Of a DNA stretch of 8,015 nucleotides, positions 1-6,328 are shown one piece after another. The notes under the pieces were generated by a model. That model had not been told where the DNA came from and did no database searches. It saw only the letters and a list, made by a program, of their open reading frames with translations. Source of the stretch: Alphaproteobacteria bacterium. GTDB taxonomy: Bacteria > Pseudomonadota > Alphaproteobacteria > Puniceispirillales > UBA1172. Numbering within the stretch: position 1 is the stretch's first letter; every line of letters starts with the position of its first letter. Position numbers and translations under genes: made by a program. The stretch spans positions 1 to 8,015 of the forward strand of contig JALRFL010000109.1 of the NCBI GenBank assembly GCA_023259875.1. Reading direction: 5' to 3'.

Positions 1-81
1 ATTTGCGCTCACTGCACCAGATGTATCTGGGCGGTAGGGGGCAATGCGCTCAAGGGCTGATTTGGGTTTAACGCGGCACAT
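1..81 (-). CDS. hisC: Aminotransferase N-terminus, HisC-like (partial, runs off left edge)
   Basis: Only the first 27 codons are in the window, starting with ATG at base 81 on the minus strand and open to base 1. The fragment contains KPKSALERIAPYRPD (residues 5-19), resembling the N-terminal arm of histidinol-phosphate aminotransferases, which typically reads like P-x-x-x-L-x-x-I-x-P-Y-x-P/G. HisC is a PLP enzyme that transaminates imidazole-acetol phosphate in histidine synthesis; in several alphaproteobacteria a HisC paralogue next to chorismate mutase may instead serve phenylalanine/tyrosine transamination. It lies 20 bp downstream of the chorismate mutase stop on the same strand, so it is probably co-transcribed. 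No strong Shine-Dalgarno precedes the ATG. The PLP lysine and all catalytic regions are outside the window, so the symbol is an inference from a short fragment plus gene order. Confidence 0.55.
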   Translation of the reverse strand, partial: MCRVKPKSALERIAPYRPDTSGAVSAN

Positions 82-101
82 GATCGGTTTATGACAGAGA
101 C

Positions 102-767
102 TCAGGGTTTTTGAAAGACCCCAACCGCGTGATCAAGGTCGAGATGATAACCGGTTTTTTCACTAAACTGCCCCTGTTGCCATAGAAGCGTGATATCTCG
201 TGCTGATGGATCGGGGCGATGCCGAGAAAACAAGGCCGTTGGGGTGAGGGTAGAGGTTGGGAAAAAAGGCGCTGTGGCCACCAACCAAACACCAGATTTT
301 TCGCCTATATGATCTTGCCAAGCCCCTGTCCAGCCGCCAGTGTGATTATCCCAATGCGGTAAGATGGCTAAATCCGCTTCATTCTTCGTAAGCATTGCCA
401 GCGCGTCTGCATGATCCGCTGTTTCCATTGGGGCTGTCTCTAGCCCAAAGCGCCAATTCACCGTTGGCATTAAGGCATGATCTTTATCAGATATCACCAG
501 CCGCATAACACTTTGCCGCGATAGGTTAGCAGACATAATCTGTCGCCAAATCCCCTCAATCCTCAGAGGGTCAAGGCTAGATTGACGGGCAAGTTGGCTT
601 AAGATTATGGCCTCACGGCCGGGGCGAAAATGTGGCCCATCGCCTTTGCTCGCCGCTACTCGTGCCGCGATTGCCAGACGCTCTTCGATTAAGCGCAGTA
701 AAGTGTGATCAAGCTGGTCAATTTCTCGGCGGATATCATCCAGATCTGTTTGTGAAGATATGCTCAT
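102..767 (-). CDS. Chorismate mutase (AroQ class) with extra C-terminal region
   Basis: The 221-residue protein starts with an AroQ-type helical chorismate mutase domain (about residues 8-90), which rearranges chorismate to prephenate for phenylalanine and tyrosine synthesis. Aligned by eye with the E. coli P-protein, active-site counterparts are R13, R30, K41, R51-E52 in RPGRE, N81 (E. coli Ser84) and Q85 (Gln88). Residues 91-221 are not part of a minimal mutase. The stretch EADLAILPH (about 129-137) resembles the prephenate-dehydratase-like tail of longer (roughly 280-residue) alphaproteobacterial mutases, but no dehydratase catalytic motif or ACT regulatory domain is visible, so dehydratase activity and feedback control are unlikely. 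The ATG overlaps the upstream methyltransferase stop (ATGA, 767-764), indicating translational coupling. The HisC-like gene follows. The mutase call is firm; the tail's role is unknown. Confidence 0.85.
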   Translation of the reverse strand: MSISSQTDLDDIRREIDQLDHTLLRLIEERLAIAARVAASKGDGPHFRPGREAIILSQLARQSSLDPLRIEGIWRQIMSANLSRQSVMRLVISDKDHALMPTVNWRFGLETAPMETADHADALAMLTKNEADLAILPHWDNHTGGWTGAWQDHIGEKSGVWLVATAPFFPTSTLTPTALFSRHRPDPSARDITLLWQQGQFSEKTGYHLDLDHAVGVFQKP

Positions 768-1525
768 GATCGCTTTGCCTCATGCCTACTCTTTGGGCTT
801 GGCTTTGCCAAGTTTGCTATTGCCTTTGAGCGTAATTGCCATGCTTTCCGTGTTAGTGGTCTAACCGAATAAATCATTTTTTCCGCTTCGACAACAAGAA
901 CCCCACCAAAGGTATGTGGAAGATGTTCAATCAAAGGCGCGGTGCGTAAATATAAACTTGGTGTTATGGGCGGCAAAACCAGCGCCGAACGGATGGTATG
1001 AACATGAAAGCCACGATCTTCGAGCAAATGCCTAATCTGGCGTGGGCTAAATGGCTGACCATGACCAAATGGCGTGTGCTCTTGACTAGACCAAAGCCCT
1101 CGCCGATGCGGAATAACTGCGGTAAGGCGGCCACTGCCCTTAAGCAACCGCCAAATTTCATCAAGCAGTGCTACTGGCGACACTGACACCTCAAGCCCGT
1201 GTACCATCAACACATCATTCAGACTGGACGACAACAGCGGCATGTTGGTTTCATCTACCTCTGCCAGACGCGAGGGCTTGCCTTTGGGCCAAGACCGCAA
1301 ATGATAGCCGCTGAATTGCAAGATGATCTGATGCCCAGAGTGCCGCGCGAGTAATTTCATATAAGGCCGCGCATAGCCAATGCCAGCAGAGACACGCGTG
1401 TCATGATCCGATGATGCGCCGGGGGTGTATATCTTTTCCAGTTGGCGCGTGACTAATCGCCTGACCGTCTTGCCCAGAGGCGAGCGATAAAACTGAAAGA
1501 GCATATTTTCGTCAAGGCTGTCCAT
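764..1525 (-). CDS. Class I SAM-dependent methyltransferase-like protein, target unknown
   Basis: The 253-residue protein matches a methyltransferase-like family that in many alphaproteobacteria sits divergent from gloB. The fold is suggested by a degenerate SAM-binding loop, AGIGYARPY (47-55), replacing the usual E/DxGxGxG; an acidic strand EVDETNMPL (89-97); SLNDVLMVHGLE (101-112), matching the 'D-x-V-x-x-x-H-x-L-E' step; and LLDEIWRLLKGSGRL (120-134), the post-motif helix-strand seen in Methyltransf_11 proteins. RRGLW and TPFGHGQPFS (141-160) are characteristic of the family. The C-terminus is basic. I place the start at ATG 1525 because GGAAAA (1536-1531) lies 5 nt upstream; a longer reading from ATG 1567 or TTG 1597 lacks a ribosome site and would run into the gloB promoter and start. 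The stop overlaps the chorismate mutase start. Substrate and even catalysis are unproven, given the altered SAM loop. Confidence 0.75.
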   Translation of the reverse strand: MDSLDENMLFQFYRSPLGKTVRRLVTRQLEKIYTPGASSDHDTRVSAGIGYARPYMKLLARHSGHQIILQFSGYHLRSWPKGKPSRLAEVDETNMPLLSSSLNDVLMVHGLEVSVSPVALLDEIWRLLKGSGRLTAVIPHRRGLWSSQEHTPFGHGQPFSPRQIRHLLEDRGFHVHTIRSALVLPPITPSLYLRTAPLIEHLPHTFGGVLVVEAEKMIYSVRPLTRKAWQLRSKAIANLAKPSPKSRHEAKRS

Positions 1526-1530
1526 ATTGC

Positions 1531-1536
1531 TTTTCC
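1531..1536 (-). promoter_or_regulatory. Ribosome binding site of the methyltransferase gene
   Basis: GGAAAA on the minus strand, 5 nt before ATG 1525. It decides the start against two longer in-frame candidates (ATG 1567, TTG 1597) that lack such a site. Confidence 0.55.
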
Positions 1537-1584
1537 AATGGTATCGGCTATGCTTGATATGATCCATTATAGGTGCATAAACAC

Positions 1585-1590
1585 AGGAAA
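1585..1590 (+). promoter_or_regulatory. Ribosome binding site of gloB
   Basis: AGGAAA, 6 nt before ATG 1597. It favours this ATG over the in-frame GTG at 1573, which would place the site inside the coding region. Confidence 0.65.
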
Positions 1591-1596
1591 CGACCA

Positions 1597-2400
1597 ATGG
1601 CTAATGCTTCTTCTTCACTCGCCCAGCTTACCCGTATTGCGGCACTTGATGACAATTATATATGGTTATTGGCGAACCCGTCTAGCCATGAGCTAGCTAT
1701 CATTGACCCGGGCGAGGCAGAGCCTGTGATCGCGTGGCTAGATGAACATGGCCTAACTCCGACCGAGATTGTCAACACGCACCATCATGGTGACCACATT
1801 AATGGAAACAAAACGCTGGCAGAACGCTATGGTATCCCCCTGACAGGGCCTGTGGCAGAAGAGGCGCGTATCCATGGCATGACGCGCATGGTTGCTGGCG
1901 GTGATCAGTTGGCCATCGCTGGCTATTCCGCGCAAGTGATTGAAACCCCCGGGCATACCACCGGTCATGTGGCGTTTTATTTGCCAGATTGTTTTGGTGA
2001 TCATGGGGTTGCTTTTGTTGGTGATACGCTGTTTTCCATGGGATGTGGCCGCGTGTTTGAGGGCAGCATGACAGAGATGTGGACATCCTTAGCCGCCCTA
2101 CGGCAATTGCCCGACACCACCATAATTTGTTGTGGTCACGAATACACCGCCAGTAATGCGCGTTATGTTGCCCAACTCGGCTGGCAGGCGCCCTCGCTTG
2201 ACGCTAAACTGGCTGAGATCAAAACCCTAACCGATCAAGGCAAGGCAACCGTGCCTGTCCGGCTTGGTGATGAGAAAGCGGTTAATCCCTTTCTTTGTGC
2301 GGATGATCCTATGCTAGCCAAAGCATTAGGCTGTGACGGGGCGGACGCGATAGAGGTTTTCACCGCTCTGCGCACCGGAAAAGATAACTTTAGAGGGTAA
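1597..2400 (+). CDS. gloB: Hydroxyacylglutathione hydrolase (glyoxalase II)
   Basis: Cytosolic metallo-beta-lactamase-fold thioesterase that hydrolyses S-D-lactoylglutathione to D-lactate and glutathione, the second step of methylglyoxal detoxification. The 267-residue length is normal for the family. The dinuclear metal site is complete: HHHGDH (62-67; H62, H64, D66, H67), H120 in TPGHTTGH, D143 in GDTLFSMGCGRVFEG and H180 in CCGHEYT. The C-terminal HAGH domain, which binds glutathione, is present with the KAVNPFLC segment, and the protein ends TGKDNF near the C-terminus as in E. coli GloB. The start at ATG 1597 is chosen from the AGGAAA site; GTG 1573 would add eight residues. It is divergent from the methyltransferase gene and convergent with folB, so it is probably transcribed alone. 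Confidence 0.95.
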   Translation: MANASSSLAQLTRIAALDDNYIWLLANPSSHELAIIDPGEAEPVIAWLDEHGLTPTEIVNTHHHGDHINGNKTLAERYGIPLTGPVAEEARIHGMTRMVAGGDQLAIAGYSAQVIETPGHTTGHVAFYLPDCFGDHGVAFVGDTLFSMGCGRVFEGSMTEMWTSLAALRQLPDTTIICCGHEYTASNARYVAQLGWQAPSLDAKLAEIKTLTDQGKATVPVRLGDEKAVNPFLCADDPMLAKALGCDGADAIEVFTALRTGKDNFRG

Positions 2401-2434
2401 GCGCACCCACCATGCATCATCCAGAAGGTGAGGA

Positions 2435-2809
2435 TCACATCTGCCCTGAGCTGATGCGATAAGACACCGCGCGACAATCAGGATAGACATCAGGCTTTGA
2501 GGTTGTCACCGTGACCCCAACCACATCTTTTAAGGACATGGTAAAATCCAGAATTCGCCGCGCTAGGGTTTCTTGCAGATCATGATGACGCTCACTGGCT
2601 ATGCGAATAACGCCCTCACGGATGACATCATAATCTAGTGTGTCCTCAACCTGATCGGATGATGGCTCTCTTGCTGGATCAAGGGCAACTTCAAGATCAA
2701 TCAATACCCTTTGCCGCGCCTGTTTTTCAAAATCATGCAGGCCAATGGAGCATAGCACTTCAATTTCAGACATTATCACCGATCGGCGAGTTATTGGAGC
2801 CGTCATCAT
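2435..2809 (-). CDS. folB: Dihydroneopterin aldolase
   Basis: FolB splits 7,8-dihydroneopterin into 6-hydroxymethyl-7,8-dihydropterin and glycolaldehyde in folate synthesis, and also epimerises it to dihydromonapterin. The 124 residues match the family's usual 115-125. Visible signatures are IGLHDFEKQARQ (22-33) with the pterin-side Glu28, LDYDVIREGV (58-67) with Tyr60, ETLARRI (80-86) with the pterin-anchoring Glu80, and TTSKPDVYPDC (102-112) with catalytic Lys105. The ATG at 2809 directly follows the TAA of the FolM-like gene (TAA 2812-2810), and a second ATG follows at 2806; AGGAA at the end of the upstream gene serves as ribosome site, so translation is probably coupled. The family start near MSEIEVL (Met13) is also possible, since the first 12 residues are not conserved. 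It is the last gene of the HAD-FolM-FolB operon. Confidence 0.93.
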   Translation of the reverse strand: MMTAPITRRSVIMSEIEVLCSIGLHDFEKQARQRVLIDLEVALDPAREPSSDQVEDTLDYDVIREGVIRIASERHHDLQETLARRILDFTMSLKDVVGVTVTTSKPDVYPDCRAVSYRISSGQM

Positions 2810-3613
2810 TTATTCCTGTGCATCAAGAAAGGCCACATCACGATTAGGCGGCCGCAGATTGAGCCCCCCATCAATGACAATGGTATGGCCTGTCATTGAA
2901 GGTGTGTCCAGCAACATTTTTGCCGCACGAACAATATCCTCAACTTCTGCCCCACAAGATAGCGGATTCAAGCGATGCGCTTGGCGGTATTCTTCCTCAG
3001 TCTGGTCACCCGATCGCAAGGTGATGCCAGGGGCAATGGCATTGACCCTAAGCCATGGCGCATAGGCCTGTGCCGCAAGTCGCGTCAGCCCGTCCAATGC
3101 CATTTTTGATAAGGTATAAGTGAAATAATCTGGATTAAGGCCTACCAGCTTGGCATCTGTGATGTTAATCACCGCCCCTTTAATTGCCTTACTTTCCGCC
3201 GCCGTTGCAAAATCACGAATGAGAATTGCCGGAGCCATCATATTAATAGCCATATGCTGTTCCATCCCCTTTGCGGAAAAGGTCTGCGAGGTATCATAGT
3301 CAAAACCTGATGCGCTGTTAATCAACGCAGCTAAAGAGCCTTGTTCTGCGCATGATGCCATAAGCTGTTGGCAAGCGGCCTCATCGGCAAGGTTCGCCTG
3401 ATGCAGGCGTACCAATCTGCCAAGGGCCATGATCTCATGGCCTGTGGTTTCGGCCTCGTCTTTCGAATGGTGATAATGCAGATGAATATTCCATCCATCA
3501 GATGCTAATGCCAAGGCCAGACCGCGCCCGATGCGCCGTGCCGCCCCAGTAATTAGCACCCAGCCTTTGGCGATATCCTTTGTGCTAGTTTCAGCGACAT
3601 GATCAGACAACAC
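2810..3613 (-). CDS. FolM/pteridine-reductase-like short-chain dehydrogenase
   Basis: NADPH-dependent short-chain reductase of 267 residues. The cofactor loop is TGAARRIG (22-29): Arg stands where ordinary short-chain dehydrogenases have Gly, a hallmark of FolM (dihydromonapterin reductase) and trypanosomatid PTR1. NSAS (99-102) replaces NNAG. The active-site triad reads D153 (INITD), Y166 and K170 (YTLSK), i.e. Asp instead of Ser, again as in FolM/PTR1. LRVNAIAPGITL and the terminal VIDGGLNLR match FolM-type endings. The likely reaction is reduction of dihydromonapterin or dihydropterin/dihydrofolate to the tetrahydro form. Location directly upstream of folB supports a pterin substrate. The start is uncertain: GTG at 3613 is only 3 nt from GGGAG (3621-3617), while the adjacent TTG at 3610 has a better 6 nt spacing; there is no ATG nearby. 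It begins 16 bp after the HAD stop. Confidence 0.82.
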   Translation of the reverse strand: MLSDHVAETSTKDIAKGWVLITGAARRIGRGLALALASDGWNIHLHYHHSKDEAETTGHEIMALGRLVRLHQANLADEAACQQLMASCAEQGSLAALINSASGFDYDTSQTFSAKGMEQHMAINMMAPAILIRDFATAAESKAIKGAVINITDAKLVGLNPDYFTYTLSKMALDGLTRLAAQAYAPWLRVNAIAPGITLRSGDQTEEEYRQAHRLNPLSCGAEVEDIVRAAKMLLDTPSMTGHTIVIDGGLNLRPPNRDVAFLDAQE

Positions 3614-3616
3614 TTA

Positions 3617-3621
3617 CTCCC
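3617..3621 (-). promoter_or_regulatory. Ribosome binding site of the FolM-like gene
   Basis: GGGAG on the minus strand between the HAD stop and the FolM-like start. Its distance (3 nt to GTG 3613, 6 nt to TTG 3610) leaves TTG 3610 as a serious alternative start. Confidence 0.5.
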
Positions 3622-3629
3622 TTTCACGG

Positions 3630-4571
3630 TTAGACCGTATCAACAATCAGATCAGGCACAATCCCCGATGTGGCAATCGCCGCATCCGCACCGCCATCAC
3701 GGAACAATCCGTGACCCGTAATCAGAACCGTAGAAAGTCCAGCCGCCGCGCCGCCTAAAATATCGGTGTGCAGACTGTCCCCGACCATAGCAATCCGCTT
3801 TCTATTAGACATAGGCTGATGATAGGTTTCTTCCAGCCTTTGCATGGCCAATTCAAAATGCGTCGGGTGCGGCTTACCAAACCATTGCACCACCGCTTGA
3901 TTTTCTTGGATTAACCGCCATGCCAGATAGCCCGGCTCTCGGCTGTATCGATCGGGATGAGGCGCACCAACATCAGGATTAGCAATCAGAACAGGGCAAT
4001 GCTTGGCGGCAGTTTCGGCCAGAGCTTCGTGCCAGTCTTCATTCCATTGTGTTGCCCCCATCACGGCAATCGCGTCACATTCCTGCCATGGGCCGCGGTC
4101 GTTATGGTGAAGCCGGTATTGAATGATCCCCTCAACTGCGATATCTGCCGCTAGGTTGTCAACAACACCAATGCGTTGCCATTCCTTTGGTCGATTATGA
4201 GCAAGCCAATGGGTCAAGGCAGCGCGGCTTGATACCACCTGCGATGGGATAATGGGCAACCCCATCCCAGCATATTTATTGCCAATACTTATTTCGTTTT
4301 GTGTGGCGCTATTGGTTACCACCAACACAGGCATCTGCCTTTCTTCTGCCATGCTTAGCAATTCTAGCGCACCTGTGATGGCGTCAGGGCCGATATTCAG
4401 CACCCCAAACCCATCAAGAAACAAAGCATCAAATCGGTCTAGCACATCACGAAGCCGTGCTGCCCTTGCCCCTTCACCTGCTGGCATTTCTGGCATCACC
4501 GGCCGCAAATGTTCATAAATCCTGAGGATTTCATCAACTCCAAATTTCTCCTCTGAACGCGCTATGCTCAT
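3630..4571 (-). CDS. HAD-superfamily subclass IIA (NagD-like) phosphatase
   Basis: The 313-residue cytosolic protein has a NagD-like HAD core: motif I LFLDGFGVLNIG (50-61) with nucleophile D53; motif II VVTNSA (84-89); the IIA cap region with NPDVGAPHP (198-206); motif III WFGKPHP with K233; and motif IV GDSLHTD (264-270) with D265 and D270. The residue two after the nucleophile is Phe55 rather than the usual general-acid Asp; related alphaproteobacterial proteins with DxWGV or DxYGVLN share this feature, so it is a subfamily trait, and catalysis may be slower or altered. About 45 residues precede the core, longer than typical NagD. It is first in the operon with the FolM-like gene and folB, so a phosphorylated pterin substrate is an inference. 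The ATG at 4571 is preceded by a weak GGG-containing site. Confidence 0.82.
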   Translation of the reverse strand: MSIARSEEKFGVDEILRIYEHLRPVMPEMPAGEGARAARLRDVLDRFDALFLDGFGVLNIGPDAITGALELLSMAEERQMPVLVVTNSATQNEISIGNKYAGMGLPIIPSQVVSSRAALTHWLAHNRPKEWQRIGVVDNLAADIAVEGIIQYRLHHNDRGPWQECDAIAVMGATQWNEDWHEALAETAAKHCPVLIANPDVGAPHPDRYSREPGYLAWRLIQENQAVVQWFGKPHPTHFELAMQRLEETYHQPMSNRKRIAMVGDSLHTDILGGAAAGLSTVLITGHGLFRDGGADAAIATSGIVPDLIVDTV

Positions 4572-4663
4572 ATCTTGCCCTTTGTGGTTGATCTGTTTTT
4601 TTAATTAGTGGTGGTCAGGATTGGATTTCTATCGTTATATACCGAAAGTGAAAGGAATTGGAA
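4572..4663. promoter_or_regulatory. Divergent promoter region between the HAD operon and the SDR gene
   Basis: 92 bp, AT-rich, between two divergent starts, so it must carry promoters for both. For the plus-strand gene, TGGTCA (4612-4617) and TTATAT (4635-4640), 17 bp apart, are a weak sigma-70-like pair, and AAAGGAA (4651-4657) is a good ribosome site. On the minus strand no convincing -35/-10 pair is visible; there is a run of seven T (plus strand, about 4596-4602). Confidence 0.35.
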
Positions 4664-5536
4664 ATGACTGTAACCAAACAAGCGCCCCAACAAACCCCAG
4701 AAGATGATCGCCCTGTTATTCTCATCACAGGCAGTTCAAGTGGAATAGGGCTGGATAGTGCCCGTTTTTTTCACCAAAAGGGCTGGCATGTGATTGCCAC
4801 CTGCCGCAAGCCCAAGGATGTTGAGCGTATACGCGCCGAAGGGATGACGAGCTTTGTCCTTGATTATGAAGATCAAGCCAGTTTGGATGCCGTTATCCCA
4901 ACGCTGAAGACCCTAACAAACGGCAGGATAGATGTGCTGTTTAATAATGGTGCTTATGGCATACCGGCACTGGTGGAGGATTTACCAACCCCTGCCTTGC
5001 GGCAAATCTTTGAGGCCAATTTTTTTGGCTGGCATGAATTAACGCGCCAGATTCTGCCCCTGATGCACGCCCAAGGAAAAGGCCGAATTATTCAAAACTC
5101 TTCGGTTTTGGGGTTTGCCGCTATGCGTGTTCGCGGCGCATATAACGCCACAAAATTCGCGCTGGAAGGGTTAACCGACACCATGCGCATAGAATTAGCA
5201 AATACAAATATTCATCTGATTCTCGTTGAACCGGGGCCAATCCGGACAAAAATTCGTGAAAACGCCTATGTGCAATTCCAAAAATGGATCAAATGGAAAG
5301 ACACCAAAAACAAATCCTTTTATGAAAACGCCTTAATCCCCAGATTAAGCGATCCTGATCCCAAAAAAGACCTGTTTGAGCTGATGCCCGATGCCGTTAC
5401 TCGCGCGGTATGGCACGCCGCCACCGCGTCCCGACCACGCATCCGGTATCGGATTACCAAGGCGACAAAAATTATGGCGGCGGCAAAACGGCTTTTGAGT
5501 TCACGCCTAATGGATCGCTTCGCTGGCAAATTCTAG
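4664..5536 (+). CDS. Classical short-chain dehydrogenase/reductase, substrate unknown
   Basis: The 290-residue protein is a classical short-chain oxidoreductase with a Rossmann fold: TGSSSGIG (22-29) for the dinucleotide, Arg48 in ATCRK hinting at NADP(H), LFNNGAYG (92-99), and the catalytic set N119, S147, Y160 and K164 (YNATK). VEPGPIRTKI follows, typical of the family. The C-terminal third (about 210-290) is long and basic, resembling the 17-beta-hydroxysteroid/retinol dehydrogenase-like branch, which acts on lipophilic alcohols or carbonyls, but no specific substrate can be named. The start is ATG 4664, six nucleotides after AAAGGAA; a TTG at 4658 in the same frame would overlap that site. 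It is probably monocistronic: divergent from the HAD operon and convergent with the aldolase gene, with a hairpin at its stop codon. Confidence 0.88.
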   Translation: MTVTKQAPQQTPEDDRPVILITGSSSGIGLDSARFFHQKGWHVIATCRKPKDVERIRAEGMTSFVLDYEDQASLDAVIPTLKTLTNGRIDVLFNNGAYGIPALVEDLPTPALRQIFEANFFGWHELTRQILPLMHAQGKGRIIQNSSVLGFAAMRVRGAYNATKFALEGLTDTMRIELANTNIHLILVEPGPIRTKIRENAYVQFQKWIKWKDTKNKSFYENALIPRLSDPDPKKDLFELMPDAVTRAVWHAATASRPRIRYRITKATKIMAAAKRLLSSRLMDRFAGKF

Positions 5537-5556
5537 AGGCAAAGAACGGCCTCTAG
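5533..5556. terminator. Hairpin joining both stop codons of convergent genes, possible bidirectional terminator
   Basis: Perfect 8 bp inverted repeat, CTAGAGGC (5533-5540) and GCCTCTAG (5549-5556), with an 8 nt loop. The left arm holds the TAG of the plus-strand dehydrogenase (5534-5536), the right arm the TAG of the minus-strand aldolase (5555-5553). No proper U-tract follows on either strand, so classical intrinsic termination would be weak; it may instead protect 3' ends or act as a bidirectional terminator. Confidence 0.55.
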
Positions 5557-6317
5557 TTCCGATAATCGGAGCGTTCCTCATCAAGAAGCGCCTTCAGCTC
5601 GTCAAAATGATGATGCGCTTGGTCTGGATACGCTTCGAGTTCGGCGGCGGTCTTGCTTGCAATCTCATGCGATAAGACGCGGAGAGGCTGCCCTGTTTGA
5701 AGCGCCTTGATATAAGTTTCGGCAGCGCGTTCAAAATAATACAGCCGATTAAAGGCATCCGCGACGGTATTCCCGATCACCAACACCCCGTGATTGCCCA
5801 TAATCATGACCTGTTTGGATGGGTCCTTGAGCATAGTGGCACAACGCTCACCTTCTTCCTCAAAGGCCAAACCCCCATAATTGTCATCAATAACATAACG
5901 TTCATAAAAGATCGCCGTGTTCTGATCTATTGGCAAAATATTGCTATCTTTGAGCGAAGCCAAAACCGTTGCATAAACAGAATGCACATGAAGCACACAT
6001 CGGGCATGAGCACAATGCCGATGGATAGACCCATGCAGACCCCAAGCGGTCGGATCAGGCGCATCAGGCGAATCCGCCGCTGGTGGATTGTTTGAGTCCA
6101 GCAAAATCATATCGCTGGCCTTAATCCGAGCAAAATGACGATTTCTTGGATTCATGAGAAACTGTGTGCCGTCATCATTGATCGCAAGCGAGAAATGATT
6201 GGCAACCGCTTCGTGCCAGTTGAGTTTTACCGACCATCTGAAGGCCGCGGCCAGATCAACCCGCTCTTCATAATGTTCAATATTCCGCCGGCTTTCTTTT
6301 ATTTCTGCAACAGCCAT
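5553..6317 (-). CDS. Class II aldolase/adducin family protein
   Basis: The 254-residue cytosolic protein has the class II aldolase (AraD/FucA/adducin) fold. Zinc ligands are visible as H110 and H112 in LHVHS and H176 in MGNHGVL; NHFSLAIND (40-48) and LHGSIHR (94-100) are family segments. The catalytic Glu that FucA carries ahead of this last segment is not evident (WGLHGSIH), as in many adducin-like bacterial members, so aldol cleavage of a sugar phosphate is not assured; decarboxylase or other uses are known in the family. The start is ATG 6317: GGGAG (6328-6324) lies 6 nt upstream, whereas ATG 6323 abuts the site and ATG 6371 has none. It is divergent from soxB, a possible functional link with N-methyl amino acid degradation, but this is inference. 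A perfect 13 nt palindrome (5558-5570) lies in its last codons. Confidence 0.85.
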   Translation of the reverse strand: MAVAEIKESRRNIEHYEERVDLAAAFRWSVKLNWHEAVANHFSLAINDDGTQFLMNPRNRHFARIKASDMILLDSNNPPAADSPDAPDPTAWGLHGSIHRHCAHARCVLHVHSVYATVLASLKDSNILPIDQNTAIFYERYVIDDNYGGLAFEEEGERCATMLKDPSKQVMIMGNHGVLVIGNTVADAFNRLYYFERAAETYIKALQTGQPLRVLSHEIASKTAAELEAYPDQAHHHFDELKALLDEERSDYRN

Positions 6318-6323
6318 AGTCAT

Positions 6324-6328
6324 CTCCC
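6324..6328 (-). promoter_or_regulatory. Ribosome binding site of the class II aldolase gene
   Basis: GGGAG on the minus strand, 6 nt before ATG 6317. It rules out ATG 6323 (no spacing) and makes the longer start at 6371 unlikely. Confidence 0.6.

Noticed and set aside
1573..1596. GTG 1573 as an earlier gloB start
   Set aside because: It would bury the AGGAAA ribosome site within the gene and add eight basic residues not found in the family.
1526..1597. Longer methyltransferase reading from TTG 1597 or ATG 1567
   Set aside because: No ribosome site precedes either start, and the extension would overlap the gloB upstream region; ATG 1525 has GGAAAA at 5 nt.
1799..2086. Minus-strand ORFs inside gloB (1753-2004, 1799-2086)
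   Set aside because: They are antisense to an intact glyoxalase II gene with all metal ligands and have no motif of their own.
2401..2434. Possible terminator between gloB and folB
   Set aside because: Only 4 bp stems (such as GGGT/ACCC) can be drawn and there is no U-tract, so I do not call one.
2745..3065. 106-codon plus-strand ORF across the folB/FolM-like junction
   Set aside because: It lies antisense to two well-supported pterin genes, is Ser/Arg-rich, and has no recognisable motif.
6054..6079. Short tandem repeat of about 9 nt (ATCAGGCG units)
   Set aside because: Only two good copies within a Pro/Asp-rich stretch (SPDAPDP) of the aldolase; too short to be a real repeat element.
5697..6095. 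132-codon plus-strand ORF antisense to the aldolase gene
   Set aside because: The opposite strand encodes a recognisable class II aldolase with zinc ligands. The antisense reading gives low-complexity RIRRIRRIRR from a short local repeat and has no homology that I recognise.
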